Source: Heterobasidion occidentale
Lineage: Eukaryota > Basidiomycota > Agaricomycetes > Russulales > Bondarzewiaceae
Length of the DNA: 64,000 nt
Direction: 5' to 3'
Assembly (NCBI GenBank): GCA_039111635.1
Contig: JBCAQO010000001.1
Span: forward strand, 3,720,001 to 3,784,000
Both the position numbers and the translations under genes were made by a program. The notes under the pieces were generated by a model. The model saw only the letters and a list, made by a program, of their open reading frames with translations. It did no database searches and was not told the DNA's origin. Shown here in pieces: positions 21,717 through 31,988 of this stretch (position 1 is the first letter of the stretch; every line of letters starts with the position of its first letter).

Positions 21717-23158
21717 GTCCTGCATGACGTTAAACTGTGAAAAGATAAGAAGGCAAGGGAAGTACCTGACCATTTGCGTTTCAACCCTCCGGTCTCAGAC
21801 AGGACAAGCATTTAACACTCTCGTTGTCAAGAGGTATTCTGACAAGCGAATTGGGTGTCCCGCTTGGATCCCTAGTTTTACAGGGTCTTTTCCGCATTAG
21901 GGGGCCTTATCAAGATGCAGGTACATAGTGGCCACACTCCACTAAGTAGCCAAAACGGACAAATACATCCGCAACAATGTAAAACTACGAAAGGCTTGGT
22001 CCACAATGACGATAAACTAGTTACCGTCCGGAACAACGTTAAAGCTACCAAGGACCCTCGGAGCGTGGTTGCATTCTGGCAGACGGTGGAAGGGAGGGCC
22101 TCCACCATTGCAGAACCCTGCCGACTAGGTCAAGGCACTTCCATATTCTATACGCCCTACTGTAAAAGAATATGGAGTCAACATGGTTCAATTCTGTGCG
22201 AAGGGTTTGGGGACATGGAGCGGGTTGTCAGTCATCTGACAGGACCACAACTACTCCATGGTGCGCCCATTTTACCCTTGAAGTCCGAAGCAAGGATTCC
22301 GCTTCAAGGGCCAGTCAAGAGGCAACTGGGATCGTGCCTCAGGTTTTAGGACATCCTCCATGACATTAAACTGGGCAGCCCTTTCCTTTACAGGGCCGTG
22401 AGCAGTTCCAAACATGAGATATTTTTGGCACTACTCCTTGGACATCCGCGATGACTATAAACTAAGGGTGTCCGCAATGACGTTAAACTACCACTCCTTT
22501 CAGCATAGGAGATGTTGATCGACATCGTTGTTGACACCACGATGTTGATCTAGTCCACAATAACGATAAACTATTGTCCCTCTGTTCTAGGGATTGTACT
22601 GGAGCTGGAATTACCGCTTCCAGATCCAGTAGTCCGAAATGACCTTAAACTACCCTCACCCGGAGGATTAAATCTATCGAGGCTCAGAAGGTTCAAGCCA
22701 GGCAATAGCAGGACGTCCGCAATGACTATAAACTACGACCGTCCTTCATGACGATAAACTGAGCTGCCCTTTGTCTACAGGGCCATGTGAGTTGTATCAA
22801 AATAGGCTTCAGCCTTACAAGTCTATTCTGGATACCTCTCTATAAGTTATCCGGTTTGATATAGTATAAACCGTCACCATCTTTCCTCAATGGGAACCCT
22901 GTCAAGAAGGAGGAACTGGTCTACGGCACTATGCGCATCACCAATGAATGTTCCGGTGCACAAAAACACCTGCTGTCTTGTTTACAGGTACTCCTACGTT
23001 GGGAGATGGATAGGTCCGCAACGACCTTAGCTTAAACTAGCAGGGCAGTCCGCAACGACTTATGTATAAACTAGCCTCAGTCTGCGAAGACTTAAGGATA
23101 AACTAGCGGACATCCGCAAAGACACAAAACTACAGACGTCCGGCACAACATTAAACTA
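21717..23158 (+). repeat. Dispersed ~20-nt motif array in element B 3' tail
   Basis: About 16 imperfect copies of GTCCGCAATGACGATAAACT(A) occur, all in the same orientation, at 21717, 21967, 21999, 22026, 22353, 22444, 22470, 22553, 22632, 22715, 22741, 23014, 23048, 23080, 23112 and 23138 (start positions). The 5' TCC and 3' TAAACTA/G ends vary least. Three copies (23014, 23048, 23080) carry a 5-nt expansion before TAAACTA. Spacing is irregular, so this is not a simple tandem array. Short GTC and GAC arms within each unit could pair. Role unknown. Confidence 0.8.
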
Positions 23159-23982
23159 CCAGGACATACCTTACGCTGACCCCGCAATAATTACCGTCAA
23201 GGTGGATACCATAGTCTATTCAAGAGACCATGGGGTTCAAAGTCTATTCTTCAAAATCCTTACCTCATGTTCAATACGTGGAGCGCAGCTGCATGCTTGC
23301 TCCCATGTGACAAACTAACTCTGGACAAACACTCAATTCCTAACCAGGACAGGCCACTGTATGGGGCTGACAAAGTTAGGGATCTTCAAAGGGGTCTTGC
23401 CGGATTCAAAACAAGTCGAAAAAGGTTATTCTCGATAGGTTGGTGGGCCTAAGCCTTGATAAAGCGATCAACCCACACACCTGGAATCCCCCTCAATACC
23501 AGAGATCAAGGAGATGAAGATCTATTCTGGAAACACTGAAGCATGGCCTTCGGCATTCTAAAGAAGAATGACACACACCCATCCACAGACGCATTTCTAT
23601 TTCATCACATGATCATTCACATGTGACACCTTTCTGTATCGTCACCAGATGGAACTGGCTTATCAAAGGTACCAAGAGAGGCCTGGTTCGAGCAGCTGCC
23701 TATTGACTCTAGGAGCATACCTGCATCAAAACCATACCGATGAAGGAAGAACATTGGGGGGAGACGCAATATTGTGGCGATATTGCTATGCACCCATATC
23801 AAACAGCTCAACGGAGATGGAAAACTCCTAGGCATTGTAAACAACGTAAGTTGGTCTTTGCCCTAGAAAACGAAGTCATATCGGGAAGACGCATCCCGAT
23901 CTTTGGACGACCAGAAAGCAATTGTACGTGGAATGACAATGAAGCTTGCGAAGGCGAGTAGTCCCCTCAGGAGTTGGGACCT
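23159..23982 (+). other. Element B distal 3' untranslated tail
   Basis: About 800 bp lie between the motif array and the polypurine tract. I see no conserved coding frame and no further clear motif copies. The short open frames here are not supported by a second copy. Confidence 0.5.
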
Positions 23983-23995
23983 AGAAAGGGGGTAA
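23983..23995 (+). other. Polypurine tract of element B
   Basis: AGAAAGGGGGTAA lies directly before the 3' LTR and is the expected plus-strand primer. The same GGGGG-TA(A/G) form precedes the 3' LTRs of D and F. Confidence 0.8.
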
Positions 23996-24597
23996 TGTTA
24001 TGACTTGACCAATCGGGGCCAGTCTATCCAATGGCTCAAGCATCACATGCTAGGCGGCTTCACTATGGAGCATACATCAAGGTATTTGGCATGTCCTTAG
24101 GAGCCAACTGGACCAATGGTTCTCCAAGACATTGGTAGAGGATATATTGGAGGGTCATGGGTACAGCAGATTGATAAGATAGGCATTCACATGCCATGGG
24201 CTTAGGGCTTATGGGTAAGCACCTCGTCGCACCTGGATGGATTGGTGCAACTGGAGAAGTACAAGAGTAGGCACCGGCTGAGAGAGACGGTGACCACAGC
24301 TCTCCTGGGATGGATACCCGGAGAAGCATACGGACTCTTACCCTATACCCTATACAGTATATAAGGCCCATAGAATAGGCTAGGGATCTCTAGTCTATTC
24401 TCTTTGTTCACTACTGTCTTCCTACAGTAGAACCTTCGTTCTTAGGTATCTCCATATACCTATCATCGAGGAAACAATCATTATTCCCTCCTGTATCATT
24501 GTCTGATACAGTTGAGACTTCACCCACCACTCAGTCCATTGTGCAACCTAGGGAAGAACCTGTTACTCTTGGGTTACTGAATGAGCAGTTCGTAACA
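23996..24597 (+). repeat. 3' LTR of element B (family 1)
   Basis: This is 602 bp, nearly identical to the 5' LTR except near its first 50 bp and two single-base differences. It ends GTAACA and is followed by ATATC and element C Gag sequence. Confidence 0.95.
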
Positions 24598-25702
24598 ATA
24601 TCCACTGCTGATAGGAGAGGCCTTAAAAATTCTTCGAGTCGCTGAAGGCTCGAACTTCTTCGATTTCTTCCATGCTGAGACCCATCATCATTTGGCAGAT
24701 GTGGTTGACTCTGTTCTTTCCTTCTTCAATGTCTTCAATGTCGAACTGTCCTTCATCCATTTCTCCTTTGTGCACCACCCTGCGTCGAGGAGGTTAGAAT
24801 CTTCTCTTGGGTTGAGAAGGACAGTTGCACGCCATGTGCCCGGGCTTCTTGCAGAAGAAGCATTTGCCTTCTTTGGCAAGTTGATCTCTCTCCATCGGGG
24901 TAAGTTTCTTGGACCAAGTACAAACAGCATTGGCTTCCATCTCCGTGGCATCTATGTCCATAGGTTCATATTGAGGTTCTCTATCATTATGTGGGGGTGC
25001 CCTTTTGTCGTAAAAGGTTCGCAGAGTGTAGATTTGAGATTTGTCTTTTCAAAGGTTGTATGCTTGGTCCCTTGCGATGCGCATCCTTTCATGTTTCTTT
25101 GTCTTCTTAACTAGTTCCTCCCATGTACTGTCTTTGGAGGGATCTTCATAAACTCCTCTGGCCAGCTCCCACTTTAGTCCCCTCAGAAGATGGGTTTTCT
25201 TGGTTTCTTTGTCAACTCCGGCAAGCGTAGCAAGCTGTTCAAACAACTGCAGGTAGGTATTGAAGGATTCTTTTCCTTGGTGTACCCTGGCTAATTTGTT
25301 GTGAGCATCTGCTTCTTTATTGAACTTCTCAAAGTCGGTGGCTATCTTTTTGCGGACAGAGGTGAAGCCAACCGTTTCTTTCCACACATATTTTGCCCAA
25401 TCGTTTAATGTGTTTCTAGCTTGGGTAAAGTTTCTTGACCATATTCCGGTGGACCCTTCCTTCATGTATGATAGAGCATAAGCGATTTTGGCAAATTCAT
25501 CTGCAAAATCTTTCTTCCTGGCCAGGATCATCAGGTCGATTTCGTAGAGGAATTGCTCTGTTTGTTGTTTGTTTCCATTGAAGGGGGTGGGTTTGGCCAT
25601 AGCTGGTCCCTTGGAGTCAGTACCTCCAGGATTTGTTGACATTGTATCAGGCATGGGCTCTGGATCTCCAGGCGGTTCTGGATTACCACTTGCCAAGACC
25701 AT
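24598..25702 (-). pseudogene. Element C Gag
   Basis: Minus-strand Gag of family 2 runs from MVLASGNPEPPGDPEP at 25702. Capsid blocks include AKPTPFNGNKQQTEQFLYEI, AKIAYALSYMKEGSTGIW and LQLFEQLATLAGVDKETKK, open to 25049. A CCHC knuckle follows around 24830-24880, with one Arg-to-Cys style change in the CPSQ region. A conserved stretch after the knuckle (IEEGKNRVNHICQMMMGLSM) overlaps in another frame, as in D. A run of five T in sense (four in D) near 24635 changes the frame before pol. The left end is cut by element B and continues as protease at 13952. Confidence 0.88.
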
Positions 25703-25861
25703 ACATTTATCCTCTACCCAGAGAAACAGCCAGTGGAAGTAGACAATCTAGAAGAAACACTCCCGCTACATCCCCCTTACAAGAAACCACTTCCCAAGCA
25801 GACTTCTGAATCCCAACATTGGACCAAGTTCCTGAGCTAGAGCATATTAAAGAATCAAGTG
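25687..25861. other. ~170-bp inverted segment in element C leader
   Basis: Sequence between CACTTG (25687-25692) and CAAGTG (25856-25861) reads in plus orientation and matches D 27990-28165, whereas both flanks belong to element C in minus orientation. Inverting this segment in place restores an uninterrupted match to D on both sides. The six-base inverted repeat at its ends is the likely breakpoint. Confidence 0.8.
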
Positions 25862-26019
25862 ATGATACCGATCCATCGGTGATCTAGGTTTGTCGTAAGT
25901 TTTCCTTGCAATGTAGTCAGCGAGTTTAACTGTGCGTAGGTTCGGTCCTGCTTGGACTTCCTTGCCATTATAGGCGAGGATGTCAGCCTTATCCTATCTG
26001 TCTTCTGTGTAGAATCCGG
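25862..26019 (-). pseudogene. Element C leader, Gag-proximal part
   Basis: Minus-strand sequence homologous to D 27822-27965, in the conserved leader frame. It ends at CCGG (26016-26019), where the X LTR starts; the rest of the leader resumes at 45169. Confidence 0.8.
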
Positions 26020-26050
26020 TGATGAGCATGGGTGCGCTCTAGGCACCAAT
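26020..26050 (+). repeat. Left stub of X LTR, split by element D
   Basis: TGATGAGCATG and following bases match the start of the X LTR at 685. It follows CCGG (26016-26019). Its other end is 45020-45168, followed by CCGG (45169-45172), so the two stubs are one X insertion in C with D inside it. About 0.85 kb of the X LTR is missing. Confidence 0.75.
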
Positions 26051-26893
26051 TGTTAGGACCGCGTCCTAACACGTGCTTTGCACGTGAGTGGATGGGCTGG
26101 TCAAGTGCTTCAGACTTGTTGCAGACTCGGACAGATTTCCTCGACCCCCTTTGATTTACATGCTTGGCATGAATGGTTACTTGCAGTTCTTACTTCTTGA
26201 TGTGAACAGACTTTGGTTCCTGGTTCCTAGTTCCTGGTTCCTGATCGATCACTATGTGCCTCGGTATTTCATATGATGTGGACAGACATTAGTGCCCCAG
26301 TACTATAGTTAGATTGATGACGCATCATAGCTTACGGATCTCGATCGTTGACTTCGGTACCTGAGAAGCGCACAGACCAGATCGCGATCCTGCCCTAGAT
26401 ACTTCTTTGTATATTTAGCTGAGATGAGCTTCTAAGAAGCTCAGCTCGTTCACCTGTAATACACTCGATCTCTGCACTGCACCCGGTGTCTGGCTACCTT
26501 CCTAGCCCACGCTTCGTGATCTCTGTCAGATCTAAGAAACTCTTTACACGGTCTGACGAAGCACTGGACTCGTCTCCCTTCCCTCCCCTCCCTCTACTCA
26601 TCCGCTTCTATACCGGGTTAGCTGCCTTCCGTGTTCTCAGTTGGACACTCCCTTGTGTCATCTGTTGGACAGGAGAAGATCATCTGGTTCCTCCTCATCA
26701 TCGAGAAGACCTCATAGATCACCTTCTCAGTCTCTTTGAGAACAAAGCCGACAGCGGCCCCGAGTTCCTCGAAAGAGCCCAACGACGATCCATCGTCTTC
26801 ATCCATTGGAGTCTACGACTATACAAACCAGTGGAGGTTTAGCCTAGGGACCCCTTCGTGCATCAGTGCATGTGATAGGTCTCCGACCTAACA
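26051..26893 (+). repeat. 5' LTR of element D (family 2)
   Basis: This is 843 bp with ends TGTTAGG and CCTAACA. The first 21 bp are an inverted repeat with 9-bp arms (TGTTAGGAC, GTCCTAACA) around CGC, followed by two CACGTG sites spaced by CTTTG. A TATATTTAG box at 26410-26418 is followed by a perfect hairpin (26426-26442) and the predicted RNA start at 26443. The LTR also carries repeated GGTTCCT units near 26215-26243. Confidence 0.95.
26443..26452 (+). promoter_or_regulatory. Predicted RNA 5' end of family-2 element, pairs with priming site
   Basis: AGCTCGTTCA, 33 nt after the TATA-like box start, is the exact reverse complement of TGAACGAGCT at 26896-26905. Confidence 0.6.
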
Positions 26894-26895
26894 CT

Positions 26896-26905
26896 TGAAC
26901 GAGCT
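26896..26905 (+). other. Self-priming primer-binding site of element D
   Basis: TGAACGAGCT begins 3 nt after the LTR end and pairs with 26443-26452. In element C the LTR partner has one CG-to-TG mismatch. The position matches that in families 1 and 3. Confidence 0.65.
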
Positions 26906-28203
26906 CTTCTATCCCTACCCTATTCAAACTGGATCCCCAGCAGCGACAGCTCTTTCTCTCATCAGTTAACAACATTCTAGCGATCGCCAAAAGGGTAAAC
27001 CAATCGGCGACCTCTCAAGGAAGAGTAAACAACCCCGGAACCATAGAGGTCGCAAGACACCAGAACCCAGAAAAAGTTTATTCAGGAATAGCCACACTCA
27101 GGCTACAGCACTCACCCGAAATCTTTATCAACCTCAGTAAAACTGGATATCAGTTTTCCGGGATTTGCTTCATTAACGAACCAAAGACACCGTTCACCCT
27201 CATGGACAACGGAGAACCCGACGTCATCAGGACAAAGAACACCGTCGAGATACACGACGGAAGACCAGACGATTTCCCCAGCGCCGTTATCCCCGATCTC
27301 AGAAGAACCCTCGCAAGGAATATCGACGCAGATGGAATCAGAGCGGAACTCGTCAAGACCAAGGAGAACAGAGACCATGTCTCAGTCCTCATCCACTGGA
27401 CCTTCTCCTCGACCTAGGAAAACACACTGGAAGCCCCTAACTCTCCACCAGTCCGAACAGAAATTGAAGGGATCGTTTTTATTGTCAGAAGAGGAGAGTT
27501 CGCCCACAAAACTTATCATCTCCGAACCCTCATCTCGGGACACACATTCTCCAAGATCATCCAACTCATCGACCAGATTGATATTTCCATCAACGAAATT
27601 ATCAAAAGGGACCCAGACTTACAAGAAGCATTACAAGCTGGAAGAAGACAGGCAGTACCCTTCTTCTTCAAAGAATAAGGAACAACGGACGAAGTCGCAG
27701 CGGGATACCCTCCCGGTTACAGAACAGATCCAGCAGAAGTCTACAAAGACTTACCCGAAGACTTTGACAAAGACCAACTTTATTACGACGAGAAAAAGCA
27801 ACACTTCTACTACGCAGGAATTCTCACCGGATTCTTCCACAAACGAGGAGAAAGCAGATACGAATACCCGACCTGGGGAGAGAAGATCATCCACGCAGGA
27901 TCCAACCTATACCTTGTTAAGGTCGCGGACTACGTCGCAAGAAAGACCTTCGACAAGCCTGAATCACCGGCAAATAGGCATCGTGACTCGTCAAGACCGC
28001 ACATATATACTCTACCCAGAGAAACAGCCAGTGGAAGTAGAATCTCTAGAAGAAACACTCCCGCTACATCCCCCTTACAAGAAACCACTCCCGAAGAAGG
28101 CTTCCGAGCCCCGACACCGGAGTTTGTCCCCGAACCGGAGTATTTTGAAGCACCAAGTGGAAATCCGGAACCACCTAACGATCCAGAGCCCTCGCCCAAT
28201 ACA
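26906..28203 (+). CDS. Family-2 leader frame upstream of Gag, with two conserved in-frame stops
   Basis: One reading frame, the Gag frame, is open across this region except for TAG at 27415-27417 and TAA at 27676-27678. The protein sequence is conserved in the second copy (element C, 45169-46101): for example VNNILAIAKRVNQS and NNPGTIEVARHQNP here against VNNILATVARVNQA and SGPGTIEVARHQNP there, with many silent base differences. Both copies have a stop at both of the same places, and protein similarity continues past each stop (LEAPNSPPVRTEIEGIVF; YYDEKKQHFYYAG). No ATG begins the frame; the first Met is MDNGEPDVIRTKN at 27202. No known domain recognised. It could be translated by readthrough, from spliced RNA, or as separate small proteins. 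Confidence 0.5.
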
Positions 28204-29157
28204 ATGTCGACAGATACTGGAGGTAATGAGTCCAAGGGACCAGCTATGGCCAAACCCACCACCTTCAGTGGAAACAGGAAACAAACAGAGCAGTTCCTCC
28301 ACGAAATCGACCTGATGTTCCTGGCCAGGAAAAAAGATTATGCAAACGAATTCGCTAAAATCGCTTACGCTCTGTCATATATGAAGGAAGGATCAGCAGG
28401 AATATGGGCAAGAAACTTTACTCAGGCCAGGAACACATTAAAGGATTGGAACAAATACACTTGGGCAGACACGGCCGGCTTCACATCCGTCCGTAAAAAG
28501 ATAGCTACCGACTTTGAGGAATTCAACAAAGAAGCAGACGCTCGCGACAAACTAGCCAGGGTCAATCAGGGAAAAGAATCATTTAATACCTATCTTCAGC
28601 TATTTGAACAGCTCGCGGCGCTTGCCAGTGTAGACGAAGAAACCAAGAAGACCCACTTCCTGTGAGGACTCAAGTGGGAGCTGGCAAAGGGAATTTATGA
28701 AGATCCCTCCAAAGACGGGACATGGGAAGAACTGGTTGAGAAGGCCAAGAAACACGAAAGGATGTGCATCGCAAGGGACCGAGCATACGACCTCCAAAAA
28801 GGCAAATTCCAAATCTACACTCCGCGTACTTTTTACGACGAAAGGGCACCCCCATGGCACGATAGGGAGCCCCAATATGAACCTATGGATGTAGATGCAG
28901 CGGAAATGGAGGCCGATGCTGTCCGAACTCACTTCAAGAAGCTTACCCCGGCAGAAAGAGATCGACTTGCCAAAGAAGGCAAGTGCTTCTTTTGCAAGAA
29001 GCCCGGGCACATGGTGCGCAACTGTCCTTCTCGACCCAAGAGAAGATTCCAGCCCCTCGTCGCAGACCAGTGCGCGAAGCAGAAATGGACAAAGGACAAT
29101 TCGACGATGAAGACATTGAGGAAGGAAAGAACAGAGTCAATCACATCCGCCAAATGA
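28204..29157 (+). pseudogene. Element D Gag with CCHC knuckle
   Basis: From MSTDTGGNESKGPAMAKPTT the capsid part reads FSGNRKQTEQFLHEIDLMFL, AKIAYALSYMKEGSAGIW and LQLFEQLAALASVDEE, then a TGA at 28663-28665 where C has an Arg codon. Reading continues with GLKWELAKGIYEDPSKD and the zinc knuckle CFFCKKPGHMVRNC (C-x2-C-x4-H-x4-C) at 28984-29025. The frame ends in TGA-TGA at 29155. A second conserved frame (EDIEEGKNRVNHIRQMMMGL) overlaps 29105-29255; which frame is translated is unclear, and a shift or readthrough is needed to reach pol. Confidence 0.85.
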
Positions 29158-29244
29158 TGATGGGACTCAGCATGGAAGAAATCGAGGAAGTTCGAGCCTT
29201 TAGCGACTCGAAGAATTTTAAGGCCTCTCCCATCGGCAGCAGAT

Positions 29245-31277
29245 GTGGAGAGTAGGATTCTTGCAGGAAATCGGTATGCTCCTCTGGCCAGTAAAGATGC
29301 TGACCAAGAGCATGGACATCCAGACGTATTGTATCTTTCGGAAATGAAATCACATGGTGCACCATCCCTCCGACTCGAGACAATGCTCATAGGCAAGAAT
29401 AGAAAAGCTGCTACACAGGCACTAGTGGACAGTGGAGCCACCGGAATATTCATGCGCCCTCGCTTCGTAGAAGCACATCGAATCACCACACATAAAACCC
29501 CCGCCCCTATCCCAGTTAGTACGGTCCAGAACACCGAGTTCAAGGGAGGACCCATTACAAGATTCGCCAACCTCAAGTTACAGGTTCTAGGTGAAAGAGG
29601 GGGGTCGCATACAGAATCAGCAAGATTCTACATCGCGGAAATAGGAAAAGAGGACGTCATTTTAGAAACCGACTGGTTATTAGAACATAACCCAGAAGTC
29701 AACTGGCATGCCTACGGGCTACACTTTACCCGATGCCCACCCTCCTGCCAAATAAAAGGGGGACCGGTAAAAGCTAAAAGAGCTACAAGAAAACCAGGAC
29801 GTCCTAAACCAAACATACGGTGCATGGAAACAGTACTGCAAACGGGTGACTACTCAATACCAGTGCAAAAGCCAGGAAAAGCAGTACCAGGTCGGAAGGT
29901 GGGAAACACCACAGTACCACATCCGCGGACAATACCTACAAGTCCGGAGTTCACAACTCGAAGGTTGAATGCCGAATGTCTGAAGGCCCGAACCAGAAAT
30001 TATAAGGTTCCGACATGGGCTGAAGAAGACGCTCCGGAGGACAGTGACGGACTTCCGGCACTTCCCTCCAAGGATCTTGAAGAAGATGGAGTCTATCTTG
30101 TTAGATGCCTGGATACGGGAACATTACAGGCACTGGAATTATACAACGACTCCGAAGAAGGTGTCGATATACATCGCGCCGAAACCACGGAACTTCCATA
30201 CGCCAACATACTGGCTCAAAGAAGTAAACCTGCCAAAGCACAGACAGGGAAACAAACAAAACACACCAACTCGCAAAGACTTGCAGAGAAAGCCACCAGA
30301 GGGAAACCCGAACTATCCTTCGAAGAAATAGTGCCAAAGGAATACTGGAATTATAGGAAGGTTTTCGAAGGTCGACCAAAGGGACAGCTACCACTCTCTC
30401 GACCTTGGGATCACAAAATAGAGATCAAAGAAGGAATGGATCACTCGCTCAAACCCAAGCTATACAGTCTTAGCCCTGGCGAGCAAGTGGAACTCAAGAA
30501 ATTCATAGATGAAAACCTCCAGAAAGGATTCATCAGAGAATCCAAATCGCACATGGCATCCCCATTCTTCTTCATCAAGAAAAAGAATGGAAAACTACGA
30601 CCAGTAATGGATTATCGCAAACTCAAAATGAAATAACGATCAAGAACAAGTACCCTTTGCCGATTATTCAAGAATTACTGGACCTTCTGGCCGAAGCCGT
30701 ATACCTTTCACTAATGGATGTCGATACAGGATATAACAACGTACGCATGAAAGAAGGAAGCGAGAAACTAGCCACGTTCGTCACCAATCTAGGAATGTAC
30801 GAACCTCTGGTTATGTTCTTTGGATTAACCAACTTGCCGGCAACATTCCAAACCATGATGAACACACTCTTCAAAGACCTCATCTACGCCGGATTGGTAG
30901 CAATCTATATGGACGATATCCTAGTATTCTCTAAAACAATGGACGACCATATCAAGACAGTTCAAAAAGTCTTACAGATCTTACAAGACAATGATCTGTA
31001 TCTACAACCCTCGAAATGCCACTTCCACAAAAAGAAAATCGACTATCTTGGATATGTTATATCACACGGACATCTGGAAATGGACCTGATCAAAGTAGCC
31101 GGCATTATGGATTGGCCAACCCCTGGAAAAGTCAAGGAAGTGCAATCATTTTTAGGTTTTTGCAACTTTTATCGCAGATTTATCAAGGACTACTCAAAAA
31201 TAGCACGACCGCTATTTGAGTTAACACAGAAGGAACGCACCTGGGATTGGACATCAGCATGCGAAGAAGTGTTTTAA
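29245..31277 (+). pseudogene. Element D protease and reverse transcriptase
   Basis: The protease motif reads ALVDSGATGIFMRPRF near 29425-29470. The linker includes LSFEEIVPKEYWNYRKVFEG before the RT fingers (ESKSHMASPFFFIKKKNGK). A two-base gain near 30628 shifts the frame (RKLKMK then stop). RT resumes at 30657 with [36 protein letters not shown] and an intact Tyr-Met-Asp-Asp at 30906-30917, the only full catalytic motif besides that of C. A TAA at 31275-31277 replaces a Gln codon after EEVF. Confidence 0.92.
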
Positions 31278-31985
31278 ACGCTAAAACGAATATTTACAGA
31301 ATCTCCGGTGCTCGCTATGCCAGATACAAGGAACCCTTTCCACATTGAATGCGATGCTTCCGACTTTGCTACTGGAGCAGTTTTATCACAAGTCACTGAA
31401 GATGGAAAATGGCACCCATGTGCCTATATTTCCAAGTCGCTCTCACCCACAGAACGCAACTACCCGATCTACGATAAAGAGTTGCTGGCAGTCGTTCAAG
31501 CCTTTGAAGCTTGGCGACACTATTTGGAGGGCGCCGACCACCTGGTAGACGTCTGGACGGACCACGAGAACCTCGAATGGTTCCGGTCAAGCCAGAAATT
31601 AAACCGCCGGCAAGCAAGATGGTCACTCTACCTCTCGCGTTTCGACTACAAGTTGACGCACAAGGTGGGAGTCACTAATAAATCCGACGGTCTGTCACGG
31701 CGTCCAGACCATAAAAAGGGGGTGGAATTTGACAATTCAGGCAAAACACTCTTGGAACCCAAACTTTTCAACGATACAGGAAAAATCCGAAGACCGTTTG
31801 CAGAAATCAATGCCATCAATACAGATAACAGTTGGAACCCTCACCAAATACTGCACATCAGGGCAACTGGAAGAGGAGGTGTTACCATAATAGACGACGA
31901 CCTCTGGAAACAAATCATCGAAGAAAACAGGAAAGATGAATGGTTATTAGAAACCCTAGCCAAGATCAAAACCTTAGGACCTTGA
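31278..31985 (+). pseudogene. Element D RNase H and connection to integrase
   Basis: RNase H blocks ECDASDFATGAVLSQVTEDG, IYDKELLAVVQAFEAWRHYL and VWTDHENLEWF are followed by the tail VTNKSDGLSRRPDHKKGVEF. The frame is open from 31308 to a TGA at 31983-31985, two codons before the integrase part begins (MKKGLQEWNEEEG). Confidence 0.88.
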
Positions 31986-31988
31986 AAC

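Larger units (their letters stand above)
13953..24597 (+). mobile_element. Element B: Ty3/gypsy chromovirus, family 1, both LTRs present
   Basis: This is a complete-length 10.6-kb element in plus orientation, inserted in element C. The flanks ACATC (13948-13952) and ATATC (24598-24602) are a 5-bp target duplication with one difference, and joining them restores the C reading between protease and Gag. Its order is LTR, leader, Gag, protease, RT, RNase H, integrase, chromodomain, ORF3, a long motif-rich tail, polypurine tract and LTR. The LTRs are nearly identical apart from the first ~50 bp, yet the genes carry stops and frameshifts. Confidence 0.95.

Noticed and set aside
21717..23158. CRISPR-like array
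   Set aside because: The motif copies are imperfect, irregularly spaced and lie inside a eukaryotic retrotransposon tail; no cas-like gene is present.
29105..29255. Programmed frameshift between Gag and pol in family 2
   Set aside because: A conserved alternative frame exists, but C and D differ by one T in the run near the switch, so the ancestral arrangement and any slip site cannot be fixed from two decayed copies.
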